Shown in pieces: positions 10,448 to 25,164 of a stretch of DNA of 64,000 nucleotides. The position numbers and the translations under genes are program-made. How positions within the stretch are numbered: the stretch's first letter is position 1; each line of letters opens with the position of its first letter. Below the pieces are notes generated by a model that was not told the origin of the DNA, did no database searches, and worked only from the letters and a program-made list of their open reading frames with translations. The DNA lies in the NCBI GenBank assembly GCA_020310875.1, contig CM035417.1, positions 92,466,712-92,530,711 on the forward strand, read 5' to 3'. This DNA is from Ceratopteris richardii (lineage: Eukaryota; Streptophyta; Polypodiopsida; Polypodiales; Pteridaceae).

Positions 10448-13176
10448 CAATTTTGGTCTCACTAAGTCCACAATTTCAGTCCAAAGTATTGATGGAGGAT
10501 AAGGGGAAAATACATGCACAAGTGAATGTCCAACTCATGTGGTGATTTCTCGCAACCTCCCTCTCTCTTTACTCATGCTTTCCAATTCCACTTAATTCCT
10601 TGTTCTCTCTCTTTCACGTATTCCCGTTGTCGTCGAGCTCCATGAAAGGAGGGGCTACCTCTCAAAGCAATGATCAAGTCATAGAAACTCATTCTTATAA
10701 AGCAAAAGAGTTGATACAAGTTTAAGTTAAATCAAACTTAATTCCTTGCTATGAATCATCTATATAAAAGATAAATTCTTGTTTGAAATTGCTTCTACTT
10801 TTTAGCTCTTAGGAGAAAAGTGAACTTATAGTCATCTCAGTAACTATTCTAGATATTACACTCAAATCGGAGAGAACACAAAGGCACAAAGCCGTGCGCA
10901 TGCAATAAATCGAAGAAGTTACTTCAAGTAATATACCAATGATCTATACAAGCATCAACATTTTGCTTTAAAATCATCGAAAGTCTAAGATTATCATCAT
11001 TTTCAATTGCATCCTTCATTAACATTTATCGCAACTCATAAGGTAAATCGAAAGTTTCAACACATCAAAGCAGACATTCACCGTCATATCATATTTTTGG
11101 TTCATGGGAAGCTAATTTTCATGCATCTTTTCTAATCAAAAGAAACATAACTTTCTGAGTCAAACGAGCATTTACTGCTTCACATGTTTATTGGAACTTG
11201 ATACGCAACTCTTAATAGTTAAGTTTGAAACAACAAACAGAAACTATCATTTCCGAATTCCACGCGATTTAAGAATCCTTTCTGACGTACCAAAGAACAT
11301 CGAAATAAGGAAAGGATAACAACAGTTCTCATGGAAGTTACACCATGCATATATATATGCTCATAAGTTGGTGCTAAACACATCAATTAGAATGTTTTTC
11401 ATCATGCGATAAAGATTACACACGCAGGTGAATCCCTGATGAAACTCTCTGTAAATGTTTATATGCAAAATGACCTTAACAGACAGTACAGCAATTTGCA
11501 CTTGCATTTTCCTGTCATTGATAAACCAGTCAGCAAATGCGAGATGATAATCGAGAATAGTGAAAACCAAAAGTTAACCGAGCATTGAAAGCTCCTTGTA
11601 AACAAAGTGATTGCATATGTTTAACTAAATTTTCTGGGTCTTCAAAGCAATGGCATTAGAGAAATTATGACAAAGCGAAGGATAGGAGATTGTGTTCCAA
11701 TTAGATATTGGTAGCATAGTGATAAATTTGCACATTTGTCTAATCTGTCATCATACAAAAACTGAACAGTATAGCAACAAATTATACGCAGGCCTTGTTG
11801 AAGAAAAAAATATCATATGCATGCAGGTAGAAAATTGCAGGTACCATCAAGTGTTATCCTCTGCTTTTCATGCTCGTACAATTAACCAAGTTATGGATCA
11901 ATCAAATGATCTCAGAGAAAAATCTGAAGTCTAGCGCACTTGGGCGCAGAGGTGAGGGAACACTCAGAGCGTAGGAACAATATTAATACATGCTTAAATT
12001 TATACAAAAGAGCTTATGTAGAGAGAAAAATCCTAGCTGTAAAGCAGTCAGATTTATTCCTGTCCTTGATATTCTTCAGGGGTATCAGTTCCCTCTCCTG
12101 TCGATCGAAGAAGATCACCGTAATGAACTGTGTTGAAGTGCATCAACCTCTCGTAGGTAGTTTGTAAATTGCCATCCAAAAAATGATGCGGGTAGTGGTC
12201 TCCTCTTTAAGGGTCGAAGCCCTTGTGAGCTCCACTTTTGATAAGCGAGTTCTCTTTCCCTCTGTCGCCCACTGAAGCTCTCACCACTATTCAGCGCCTC
12301 CTTCCATAGTGGTCCGGTTCATAGCAGATAGATAGCTGATCAGTAATCAATTCCTCTAAAATATCACGATCCGAACTCTCTTGATAACTCCGCATCTTCT
12401 CTCCAAAAGCCCTTGCAACAGTGAGCTGCCCACACCAGCCGATCTCTCCTGGGAATCTCTTCTCCAAGGTAGCTCACCCCCCCCCCAAAATCCTTCCGAA
12501 GAGTTGCGCCCCTTGAATAGCCCTCTTTATTATCTTTCTATTTCTCCCTCCAAAGTCATGTTTAGGCTCCAGGACAAAAACTTATCTCCTCATCTCCTTT
12601 ATCAGATCCACCAGTTTTCCCCTCACTCAAGACAACACTCACAACGGCCAAAGAAAAGACCTCTGCCAATTCAGCCACCACTTGTTGAGCCTTGATGAGT
12701 GCACCACACTTTGCATACATGTCAACCAAGGTTGTGCCAAGCAACCGATTATCTTTCAACCATCCCTGTTTGAGATTTTCCTCTTGCATATGTTCACCTT
12801 CGTCAAGTTTTCTTATGCTCGCAGAGGCTTTTAAAAGACATAAAAAGGTTACAACATTTGGCGAAAGGCCTTCACTCACCAAGCTTGCATGACAATAGGC
12901 ATTCAATACATGAACAAGAAATGCAAGAATCTGAATGGGCTTTCCCCCAAACTGCATCTGCTCAACACAAGTGATTGCATCCTAAACATGCTCATATTTT
13001 CCATAATCGGAACTCCAAACACCAAGGGCATTCCCCTCTGAGCAAGATGTAGCCATGTAGTTTGCAGATACCTTTCATCCAATTGATTAACTCTTCAAAT
13101 TCCTGCAATCAAACATGTTTTCCTGCCAAATAGACCCACATTAGTGCATAAAAACCAATTATTTTGTGAGTTAACA
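10448..13176 (-). repeat. G1 5' LTR (about 2.7 kb; inner edge approximate)
   Basis: The outer edge at 13176 matches the 3' LTR edge at 2276, and copia A sequence resumes directly beyond it. The inner edge is placed next to the primer-binding site. 10906-13176 is confirmed by alignment to 1-2276. 10448-10905 is inferred to be the rest of the LTR. An LTR this long is well above the usual few hundred bases to 1.5 kb. Confidence 0.78.
12670..12960 (-). pseudogene. Captured PPR-protein fragment inside G1 5' LTR
   Basis: This is the second copy of the PPR fragment at 1770-2060, with a few substitutions, again in element sense. It encodes the same two partial PPR motifs (NVVTFLCLLKA; LVDMYAKCGALIKAQ). 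Presence in both LTRs is the expected outcome of reverse transcription of an element whose LTR already held the fragment. Confidence 0.8.
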
Positions 13177-14062
13177 ATCATCTAAGCATAATCCTTTGCA
13201 ATACACCTTGCCTTATACCTCTCAACCATTCCATCATTATTATGCTTCAGCTTGTATACCCACTTGGTCCCAATGTCCTTGTAGCTAGGAGGCAAGTTAC
13301 ATAATGACTAGGTACCATTCTTCATTATAGCATCATATTCAGATTGCATAAGAACCATCCATTTTTTTTAATTTTGTGCTTCATCAAAGAAAACAAGCTC
13401 ATTCTAATCACAAAGACTAGAGGTAGCCCTCTCATAGCAATCTGATGCAAAAGAAGCATTATGAGAGCCAAAACGAGTACAATATGATAGAGGTGCATCT
13501 AACTTGCTAGCACGCAAAGTCTGCACCGACCATTTGGGCGTAAGTTTTGCCACCTCATTATCAGTTGTCTCATCAACAAGTGCATCATGTAAATCTACAT
13601 CACCAATGGAATGATCTGCATCATCTGAGCATAATCCTTTGCAATAAGCCTTGCCTTATACCTATCAACCATTCCATCATGCTTATGCTTCAGCTTGTAT
13701 ACCCACTTAGTGCCAATGTCCTTCTAGCTAGGAGGCAAGTTACATAAAGACCAGGTATCATTCTTCATTATAGCATCATATTCAGATTGCATAAGAACCA
13801 TCCAAATTTTTGAATTTTATGCTTCATCAAACAAAACAAGCGCATTCTCATCACAAAGACTAGAGGTAGCCCTATCATAGAAATCTGATGCAAAAGAATC
13901 AATATGAGAGCCAAAAAAAGTACGATATGATTCAGGTGCATCTAATTTGCTAGCATGCAAAGTCTGCACCGACCATTTTGTCATAGTTTTTGCCTCCTCA
14001 TTATCAGTTCTCTCATCAACAAGTGCATCATGTAAATTTACATCAGAAATGGAATGATCTGC
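13177..14062. repeat. 443-bp tandem duplication within copia A
   Basis: 13177-13619 and 13620-14062 align along their whole length (both begin ATCATCTnAGCATAATCC and end GGAATGATCTGC) with moderate divergence. The unit covers the start of the reverse transcriptase region. The left border of unit 1 coincides with the G1 insertion point, so more units could lie beyond G1. Confidence 0.85.
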
Positions 14063-15685
14063 ATCATCACATGAAACCTGTAAAGACTAAGAATCTTGCC
14101 TCATTAGGACTAGCACTAGATTGTCCACTTGTAAAAAGAGGCTACAAAGTTTCATACATGTCTTTCGAGCTAACTGATGTCTCCTTAGTACATGAAAGTA
14201 ATGGTTGAATAGCATCTTTCACCAAAATAACATCATGGCTAACCAAAATGCATTTAGTATGTGGATGATAGAGATGATAGCCTTTGCTTTTAGAAATGTA
14301 CCAAACAAAAATACATTTCACTGCTTTATCATCCAACTTCATGCATTGTTGTTTAGGCACTAATGCATATGCTAGACAACCAAAAACACACAAGTGAGCA
14401 ATAGATGGCTTGCAACCATGCAAAGCCTCATATGGAGTGATAAACTATTATGCTTTAGTGGGACACCTATTAAGTACATATGTTGCATGCATAACATCCT
14501 CAAGCCAGAAACTATGTGGTAAAGGCTAACTCTTGACCATACACCTTGCCATCTCCATGAGTGACCTCTTCTTCCGTTCAGAAACTCCATTTTGTTGAGG
14601 GGAATTGGGCATTGTACACTAATGTTTTATCCCACGTTCAGCCATAAATGTGAAAATGAGAAGACATATATTCCCCCCCTCAATCAAAGAGTGTGCCCAT
14701 TTGACATGCTGATAGATTTTTAGCCAAAAGCAAATACTTTTGAAGCACATAAACACTTCCGACTTTGCATTCAATGGATATAACCATGCATGCTTGGAAA
14801 AATCATCAATGAAATTCACGAAGTAAAGATAGTTTCCAAAAGAGGATGTCTGCATACGACCACATACATCAATGTGAACAAGATGCAATTTCGGAGTAGC
14901 TCAAGCTAAACCATATTTTAGGAATGAGGAACATTGAATATGTCCAAAATACAACCTTTAGAGAGATGTTTACCAAGTGCCTCAAGTTTGGGTAGAGAGG
15001 ACACCATTTCAAATTTCTACAAGTGTAGCAAACTAGGAAAATTCAGATGACCAAAGCGTGCATGCCAAAGCTTTGCATCTAACAAAGCCTGAGAATTATG
15101 TACTACACATATTGAATTATTCACAGAATGTTCAGAGTCTATGCGCTTATACAACCCAAGACATAAAATGCCAGAAATAATAATGACATCCCCATTTGAT
15201 AGATCATGAGCTCTAGATCTGTCATCAACAAAATTCAAAACCAATACAATCTTGGCTAAAGTTAAAATTGATAACAGATTCTTCTTGATCCCTAGCACAA
15301 ATAAAGCATGTGACAATGTAAAAGAACTACCATGTGCAGTAGTCAAAATGATCTTACCATCCTCCATGACAAGATAAGAGGAGTTGTTGGCACATGTGAC
15401 AGTATTCCTTGTAGGGGCAGCTGGAGTTAAGTAAAGAAACTATGTTGCGAGGTAATATGTTTGGTTTCCCCACTATCAAAGTACCAAACATCGGAATCTA
15501 CTACAAACATAAACTATTCATGTGAAGATGGGTCATAACTACAAATAGTGGTAATGCCTATTCTTCATTTTGCACAAGATTAATAGACTCTATTTTTGGT
15601 GTAGAGGCCTCTGCAACAACCATTCCAGCCTCTTTCTTCCTCACCTCTTTAGCAACGAGTTTTGGACAACTCTCTATGACATGAT
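13177..15685 (-). mobile_element. Ty1/copia element A, fragment (same group as C and D)
   Basis: Read on the minus strand, pieces appear in copia order. A gag zinc-knuckle tail (HVIESCPKLVAKEV) lies near 15580-15685. A GAG-pre-integrase domain (LWHARFGHLNFPSL) lies near 15020-15370. The integrase core (LVHIDVCGRMQ, FVNFIDDFSKHAWLYPL) lies near 14620-14890. The integrase tail (VFGCLAYALVPKQQCMKLDD) lies near 14140-14420. The start of reverse transcriptase (WVYKLKHKHDG) lies near 13240-13700. It is old and heavily broken, with about ten or more interruptions. G1 cuts it on the left and the LTR of B1 cuts it on the right. Integrase wording matches copia D at 61947-62600. Confidence 0.82.
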
Positions 15686-16735
15686 TGTTGAGGGAGATAG
15701 TGGACAGATTCCAGAGATGAAGTGATGCTGCAAATCTTGTTTCACACCAACCAAGAACAAGTGGTGGAGAGAAGAGTAGACCTTTTGAGCTTTCCAACAA
15801 TCACAAATAATCACCTAAGTGCTTTGGAGCATGATCCTCTAATCAATGCATCAAGCCAGATAAGCAGGAAGTTCAACTAGGAGGTAAGACTTGTTATTTT
15901 TGTCTCTACATATGTTTAGAAAAATGAACAATGCTCTCAACTTGCTAGCAATTGATTAAATACCTTTTGGGAGTATCTAATTAACTTATAAAGCTAATAA
16001 TCATAAGTTATTTCAATAAAAAGGATCAAGTGTACACTCAGAATGATGCTTAGCAAGTTGGATTACTATCCTGATACTTTTGGGCTCCTATAGTATGTAG
16101 ACCAGTGAGCAGAGATATGAAAATATCTCGAGATTGGGAAAGAAAATGACAACGAAACTTTGTAGCTATTAAAAATACAGTATGTTGAATATATACCACT
16201 TTAGATCACATCAAATGATTAACTATAGGATGAGAACCATGTCTGAGAATATCACTATTTGGAGATGAACTTGACACGGAAGTGAAGTAGAGATGTGATC
16301 AATGTATATGTATATAATCACATAGAATTACAATGGCATTGGGAATGTATAATTGCACAATGTGAGGGTAGTGAAGAAGCTATAAAATCAGCTCACTAAT
16401 CACAAAAAAACCCTCTCAATGATCTTAAAAATTGGGCTCTTACTCATCAATATTTTTTATCCATTTTCATAGGTTGACGTTGGAGCCAGCTTTTGAGTTC
16501 AAATTCAAGCTCCTACCATAAAGTGAATCCTAAACTTTAGGACTTTCTTTCTCATCAACCATCTACCAAGTAATTCAAGATTTGATTCTTCCTAACTCCA
16601 CATTTGAGTAATGCAATTAACATATGCACTCTTATAATGATAAAAGTAAATTGATTTTTACAAGGGAATATTCGTGACTATATGAAACAAAGGCTAATTA
16701 TCCAAGTATGTAGGCTTTGACTCATTCCACCAACA
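15686..16735 (-). repeat. Copia B1 3' LTR
   Basis: The minus strand reads TGTTGGTGGAATGAG at the start (16735) and ends CCCTCAACA (15686). An inverted, diverged copy lies at 37663-38637 (copia B2). The polypurine tract abuts the right side, so this is the 3' LTR of a minus-strand element whose interior lies to the right. The left flank is copia A. Confidence 0.82.
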
Positions 16736-16750
16736 ACTCCCCCTCAAGCC
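16736..16750 (-). other. Copia B1 polypurine tract
   Basis: The minus strand reads GGCTTGAGGGGGAGT immediately before the LTR start TGTTGG. The same TTGAGGGGGAGTTGTTGG pattern precedes the LTR of copia H. Confidence 0.8.
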
Positions 16751-16969
16751 TAACATGCTTGGTCTTCATTTCTCTTTGATTTCCTACAATCCAACCATCA
16801 TCTTGAACCTATTCATCTTAGTTCCATCCAAAGATTTTGTTAGCATATCTGGACATTAGAAATTGGTTGATACATAGGACAACTGGATTTCCTTACTAAG
16901 TAGCTTCTCTCTTACATAATGATAGTGCACTTCAATGTGATGAGTCCTTGCATGATATACAAGATTAGC

Positions 16970-17417
16970 TACAAGAAAATGACTATAACGACCACCACAA
17001 GCTAGAGAGATGACTCTCCTCCCAACCAAATGCCTCTATATATAGCTCTCATCAGGGGACTGCCTACTTGGGCAGGTGGATACTAGCTAGCCAAGTGTTG
17101 GCCATGTAACTGCATGTGCGCCAAGTATCCCAGTCAACTCGAGTTAACTCAAGTGGATGCTTCTAGAAGGCTCTAGATCTCTTTGGGCAAAATACTCTCC
17201 CCATGTTCCCCATGGGGATTGAACCCAAGACCTCCTCCTTCACATCCTTGAGACTTAACCACTAAGCTAAGTGGATCACTTGTTCACAAGAGCACAAGAC
17301 CTCCTAGTAAGTTTAAACTCGAGCTCTTAGGCCATACACATGGATGACCAAACGGTGTCCGATTTCAGATATGTTTGAACCGGCGAGACCCTTGGATCAT
17401 AGAATTACTTTATTACA
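16970..17417 (-). repeat. L 3' LTR
   Basis: This left-hand copy ends at the polypurine tract. Its first 37 bp in element sense plus the tract are themselves repeated in tandem just inside (17391-17427 and 17428-17464). Confidence 0.9.
17207..17275 (-). promoter_or_regulatory. tRNA-like Pol III unit inside L 3' LTR
   Basis: The minus strand reads CTTAGCTTAGTGGTTAAG (A box, fits TRGCNNAGYNNGG), then about 30 bp, then GGGTTCAATCCC (B box, fits GWTCRANNC). This is the layout of a tRNA or tRNA-derived SINE head. There is no convincing full cloverleaf. It points the same way as the element. Confidence 0.6.
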
Positions 17418-17476
17418 TTCTTCCCCCCTTGGATCATAGACTTACTTTATTACATTCTTCCCCCCTTGTCCTCAAT

Positions 17477-21360
<3,884 letters not shown>

Positions 21361-21366
21361 AATCAT

Positions 21367-21530
21367 GCAAATGCATGTGCCTACATGCAAATGCATATGC
21401 TCACATGTGTATGCATGCATGTTCTTTGCATGCCTAGAAAATAATGCAGCAAATGCATGTGCCTACATGCAAATGCATATGCTCACATGTGTATGCATGC
21501 ATGTTCTTTGCATGCCTAGAAAATAATGCA
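21367..21530. repeat. Perfect 82-bp tandem duplication rich in ATGCAT/GCATGC words
   Basis: 21367-21448 and 21449-21530 are identical. Each copy is dense in GCATGC, ATGCAT and CATGCATG, the RY-type words bound by plant B3 transcription factors, although that role is not shown here. Confidence 0.92.
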
Positions 21531-22199
21531 ATAATTGTGCAGAAGCTTGATGCATGACGTTTCATTGTACTAAGAATCTATATCATGCAATCTTGATGCA
21601 TGTATATTCTTTCCATTGTCCTAATGCACTATGATATAAAAATATATCCTCGTAGTGCAATAAAAAACTTACTCAATGGAAAGGAAATCTGGAATTAAAC
21701 TACCAAAATACATTCTTAGATGCACAAGGATCCTTTTTTAAACCAAGTCTTTCCTTAATGCAAACTAATGCTTGGAATGAGAAGTGGTTTTTTTCATTAT
21801 CCTAATCTAGACTTAATCAATTGAAATCTTGGCTATTTCAATGTACATCTAGGATTAAGTGTAGAATAATGAAAACAAGATAAATCAAGCATTAAAGCCA
21901 AGTAGAAACTAGAAAATACTTAGCTTTGATCATAGCTTCGTCCATCCTCTGATCCTCAGGAAGAGTCGTTCTCCATTCTTTTGGTCCATGAAAAAAAAAC
22001 TACATACTACTCCTTTGTATCTCCAAAATGTTCGAAGGCTTGCCATTGAAGGCTTTGGCTCCAGTTAAAAGATGACTTCCCTTTGTCTTTGAATGATGCT
22101 TGCGACACCAATCTTGCAAGCTTTGATCTCCGTGTGATTGAGGTGCTTAGCTCGAAGCAAAAACTCTGCTCATAATGGTTGGGATTACACCTTGTGATT
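21531..22199. other. Non-coding interior of L between duplication and tRNA-like cluster
   Basis: No coding or structural feature seen beyond short AT-rich repeats and further ATGCAT words near 21540-21605. Confidence 0.5.
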
Positions 22200-22900
22200 G
22201 AGCTGCTTAGCTCGATCCCCACCTGTTGCACCATCTATTTTGCTATTTTCGGAAGTTTTATAGCTCTCATTTAGTAGAAATAATTGCCTCAAAATTGCAG
22301 CTGCGCTTTGTTCTCTTGGATAAAGCGTTGGCCTGAGTACTATTAGATTGATTGTTCGATCCCTGCTTCCAGAGCAGCGTGCTCTAAAGGCCAATCAAGG
22401 CTCACTTTAGCAATGTTCTATATTTTACATGCATGAGCGCTTTGGTGTTCGTGAGATAATTCGGAGGGTATTCTTTGCAGCAGGGTTCAATCCGCATCTC
22501 CACCAACTGATTGTTACTTTTTTTATGAATATCTCTCAGGTAGAGATAAGTTCAAGTTCCTTCGCTGCTGAGTCCTCTGGGTAGCAGAATGATTCTGCCA
22601 TCGCAGCATAAATATAATCATTATCATAGCTACGAGATAATCAACCAATCCTCGGTTTCTAACTCTGCGACGAACGCAGAAGTGATTATGCTATGAAGCT
22701 CGAAATTGAACAAACTAGTTCAATTCCTGCAGAGTGCGCTTCAGACTCAAAAGAATATGATGTTGCTCGCGTGAATAACGTTGCTTCGATCCGTTTGAGA
22801 TAAGACATCCTACTAATATTTTAGAGAATATTTACGACAGCGCTTATGGTTGAAAACAAAATGTTTCAAGCGGAAGGATTTGAGCTCGACTCCCGATGGC
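22200..22900 (+). other. Cluster of B-box / T-arm-like words in L leader
   Basis: Six T-arm-like words occur in about 700 bp on the plus strand: GCTCGATCC (22210), GTTCGATCC (22354), GGTTCAATCC (22484), AGTTCAATTCC (22718), GCTTCGATCC (22783) and GCTCGACTCC (22884). The one at 22354 is preceded by TGGATAAAGCGTTGGCCT, which resembles the D-arm to anticodon part of a tRNA. None makes a clean cloverleaf by eye. They may be decayed tRNA-derived pieces. Confidence 0.4.
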
Positions 22901-23074
22901 CTCAGCGGTCTAAAGTCATATATAATGCTCATACTTTTGCTTCCCTAATTATTGTATCCAGGAAAAGACATGCGCACAAAAAACCAGTGCAAAACAATGA
23001 CTTTTGAGAACAAAAAAGTAGTATAAATCCTCGAAGAAGATGATGAGAGTAAGATCTCCATGAAAGCTTTCCTA

Positions 23075-23086
23075 GATCCGATACCA
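23075..23086 (-). other. L primer-binding site
   Basis: The minus strand reads TGGTATCGGATC, two bases after the LTR end TTGCA. It is close to the initiator-Met tRNA complement TGGTATCAGAGC. Confidence 0.8.
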
Positions 23087-23087
23087 A

Positions 23088-23536
23088 TGCAAGAAAATGA
23101 CTATAACGACCACCACAAGCTAGAGAGATGACTCTCCTCCCAACCAAATGCCTCTATATATAGCTCTCTCTAGGGGATTGCCTACTTGGGCAGATGGATA
23201 CTAGTCAGCCAAGTGTCGGCCATGTAACTGCATGTGCGCCAAGTGTCCTAGTCAACTCGAGTTAACTCAAGTGGATGCTTCTAGAAGGCTCTAGATCTCT
23301 TTGGGAAAAATACTCTCCCCATGTTCCCCATGGGGATTGAAGCCAAGACCTCCTCCTTCACATCCTTGAGACTTAACCCCTAAGCTAAGTGGATCACTTG
23401 TTCACAAGAGCACAAGACCTCCTAGTAAGTTCTAAACTCGAGATCTTAGGTCATACACACGGATGACCAAACGGTGTTTGATTTCAGATCTGTCTGAACC
23501 GGTCAGATCCTTGGATCATAGACTTACTTTATTACA
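23088..23536 (-). repeat. L 5' LTR
   Basis: Right-hand LTR copy, with canonical TG and CA ends on the minus strand and the target duplication at 23537-23541. Confidence 0.9.
23321..23395 (-). promoter_or_regulatory. tRNA-like Pol III unit inside L 5' LTR
   Basis: Second copy of the A-box/B-box unit (CTTAGCTTAG...TTCAATCCCC). This copy has drifted slightly in both boxes compared with 17207-17275. Confidence 0.55.
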
Positions 23537-25164
23537 TTAGCAGCCAAATGGAGTGAGCTAGTGTTGTCTTCAAAGATCATTGGAGTATAGAATGTAATCC
23601 CAAATCTCTTTAAAGTACCTTGAGCCAAATAGCCTCTTGTGTTGCATTTGCTAAGCCTCTATATTCTGCTTCAGTTGATGACAATGCCACAATTGGTTGT
23701 TTCTTTGATGATCATGAAATTATCTTTGAGCCTGCAAAAGATAGGTAGCCAGAAGTACTCCTCCTATCATCTTTTGAGCTAGCCCAATCTACATTAGAAT
23801 ATAGCTTGATATCCAAGTCAGATGTGAATAGATAAAATAGTCCTTCATTTATAGTACCCTTTAGATACTTTAAGATCTTCTTGGCAGCTTCCATGTGAGG
23901 TTTTGTTGGTGTATGTTAAAAAATTGGCTTAATGTACTTACTCCATAACACATGTCCACTCTTGTTAGGGTTGAATAATTGAGACTCCCAACAAGCCTTT
24001 GATAACTGGTAATTTCATCAAGGAGTTCTCCCTCATGAGAACTAAGTTTGTGGTTGTGTTCCATGGGTGTACCTGCAACTTTACTGTTCTCCATCTTAAA
24101 TTTGACTAACATATCATGAATGTACTTCCTCTGAGTAATCATTCTAGAATCTGAATAAACAATTTCGAATCCAAAAAAGTATGCTAACAAACCAAGATCA
24201 CTGATTTTAAACTCTTCCATCATCTGAGATTTGATTTGCTTGATGCCATTGGCATCGTTCCCTATAATGATAATGTCATCCACATAAACACATAGCTAAA
24301 TAACTTCTAAGTTAGTATTCTTTATGAACGAAGAAGAATGTGCTTTGTGAGCAACAAATCCTTGATCATGCAAATATGTGACATGTAACCTCTCTCTTTA
24401 TGCCTCTATCCATTAAGAATGAGTCAAATTCATGTGAGAAATACTCACCACCTCCATCAGATCTGAGCCTCTTCAAGCTTCTACCTGTTTGGTTCTCAAC
24501 CAATGCCAAATACTTTTTGAAGCAAGTGAAGAATTCATCTTAATGCTTCATGAAGTAAAGAATTGTCCATCTACTATAGTCATCTATGAATGAAAATAGT
24601 ACCTTGATCCAAAGATTGATGGCTCTCTTCCAGGACCCCACACATCTATGTGCACAAGCTCCAAGTAGCCTTCAAACATGTATCCTTTTCTGTTGAATGG
24701 TTGCCTGTGTGATTTGCCAAATTGGCATGCTCCACATTTATAAATCATGTGTTTCTTGGACACATTTGGAATGCCAAGCACACTCTAATCCCTACATATT
24801 TGCTTTAGTGTTCTTTCATCTATATGACCTAATCGTTTGTGCCATATCTCTAGTTTAGATAGGGTTTGATCTTTGTAATTGAAGAGTGCAATTTTTCTGC
24901 TATCTTCAACTTCAAATGTAAAGAGTCTACTAGATTTCTCACTTTTTGCAAACTCTTGAAGCCTTGTTGAGGGTCCTCCACATATGATCCATGCCTTGTG
25001 AATCTAACTTGTAAGCCCTTTTCAACAATGTGCCCAACACTGATTAAGTTTTTTGTTATAGTTGGCACATATAATACCTTACTCTACATTTCATCCTGAA
25101 AGTAATTGACAAAGTAAAGCTACAAAAATCATGTTTCTACTCTTTAGATAATCCAAGTAATTAG

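Larger units (their letters stand above)
1..13176 (-). mobile_element. Ty3/gypsy LTR retrotransposon G1, non-chromodomain type, left end outside window
   Basis: Read on the minus strand the order is 5' LTR, primer-binding site, gag, pol, small accessory ORF, hairpin-repeat region, polypurine tract, 3' LTR. The same sequence at 1-2276 and 10906-13176 flanks the interior, and each right-hand end reads TGTTAACTCA on the minus strand. pol follows the gypsy order protease, reverse transcriptase, RNase H, integrase, and I see no chromodomain, which fits the Athila/Tat side of the family (inference). It looks nearly whole, with about two or three interruptions, apart from the part of the 3' LTR beyond the window. 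By eye the LTRs differ at about 10 of the first 360 aligned bases, so it is fairly young, older than G2 and younger than F or L. It sits inside copia A. The target-site duplication cannot be tested because the left end is missing. Confidence 0.9.

Noticed and set aside
22200-22900. Functional tRNA genes
   Set aside because: T-arm-like words are present, but no segment folds into a full cloverleaf by eye.
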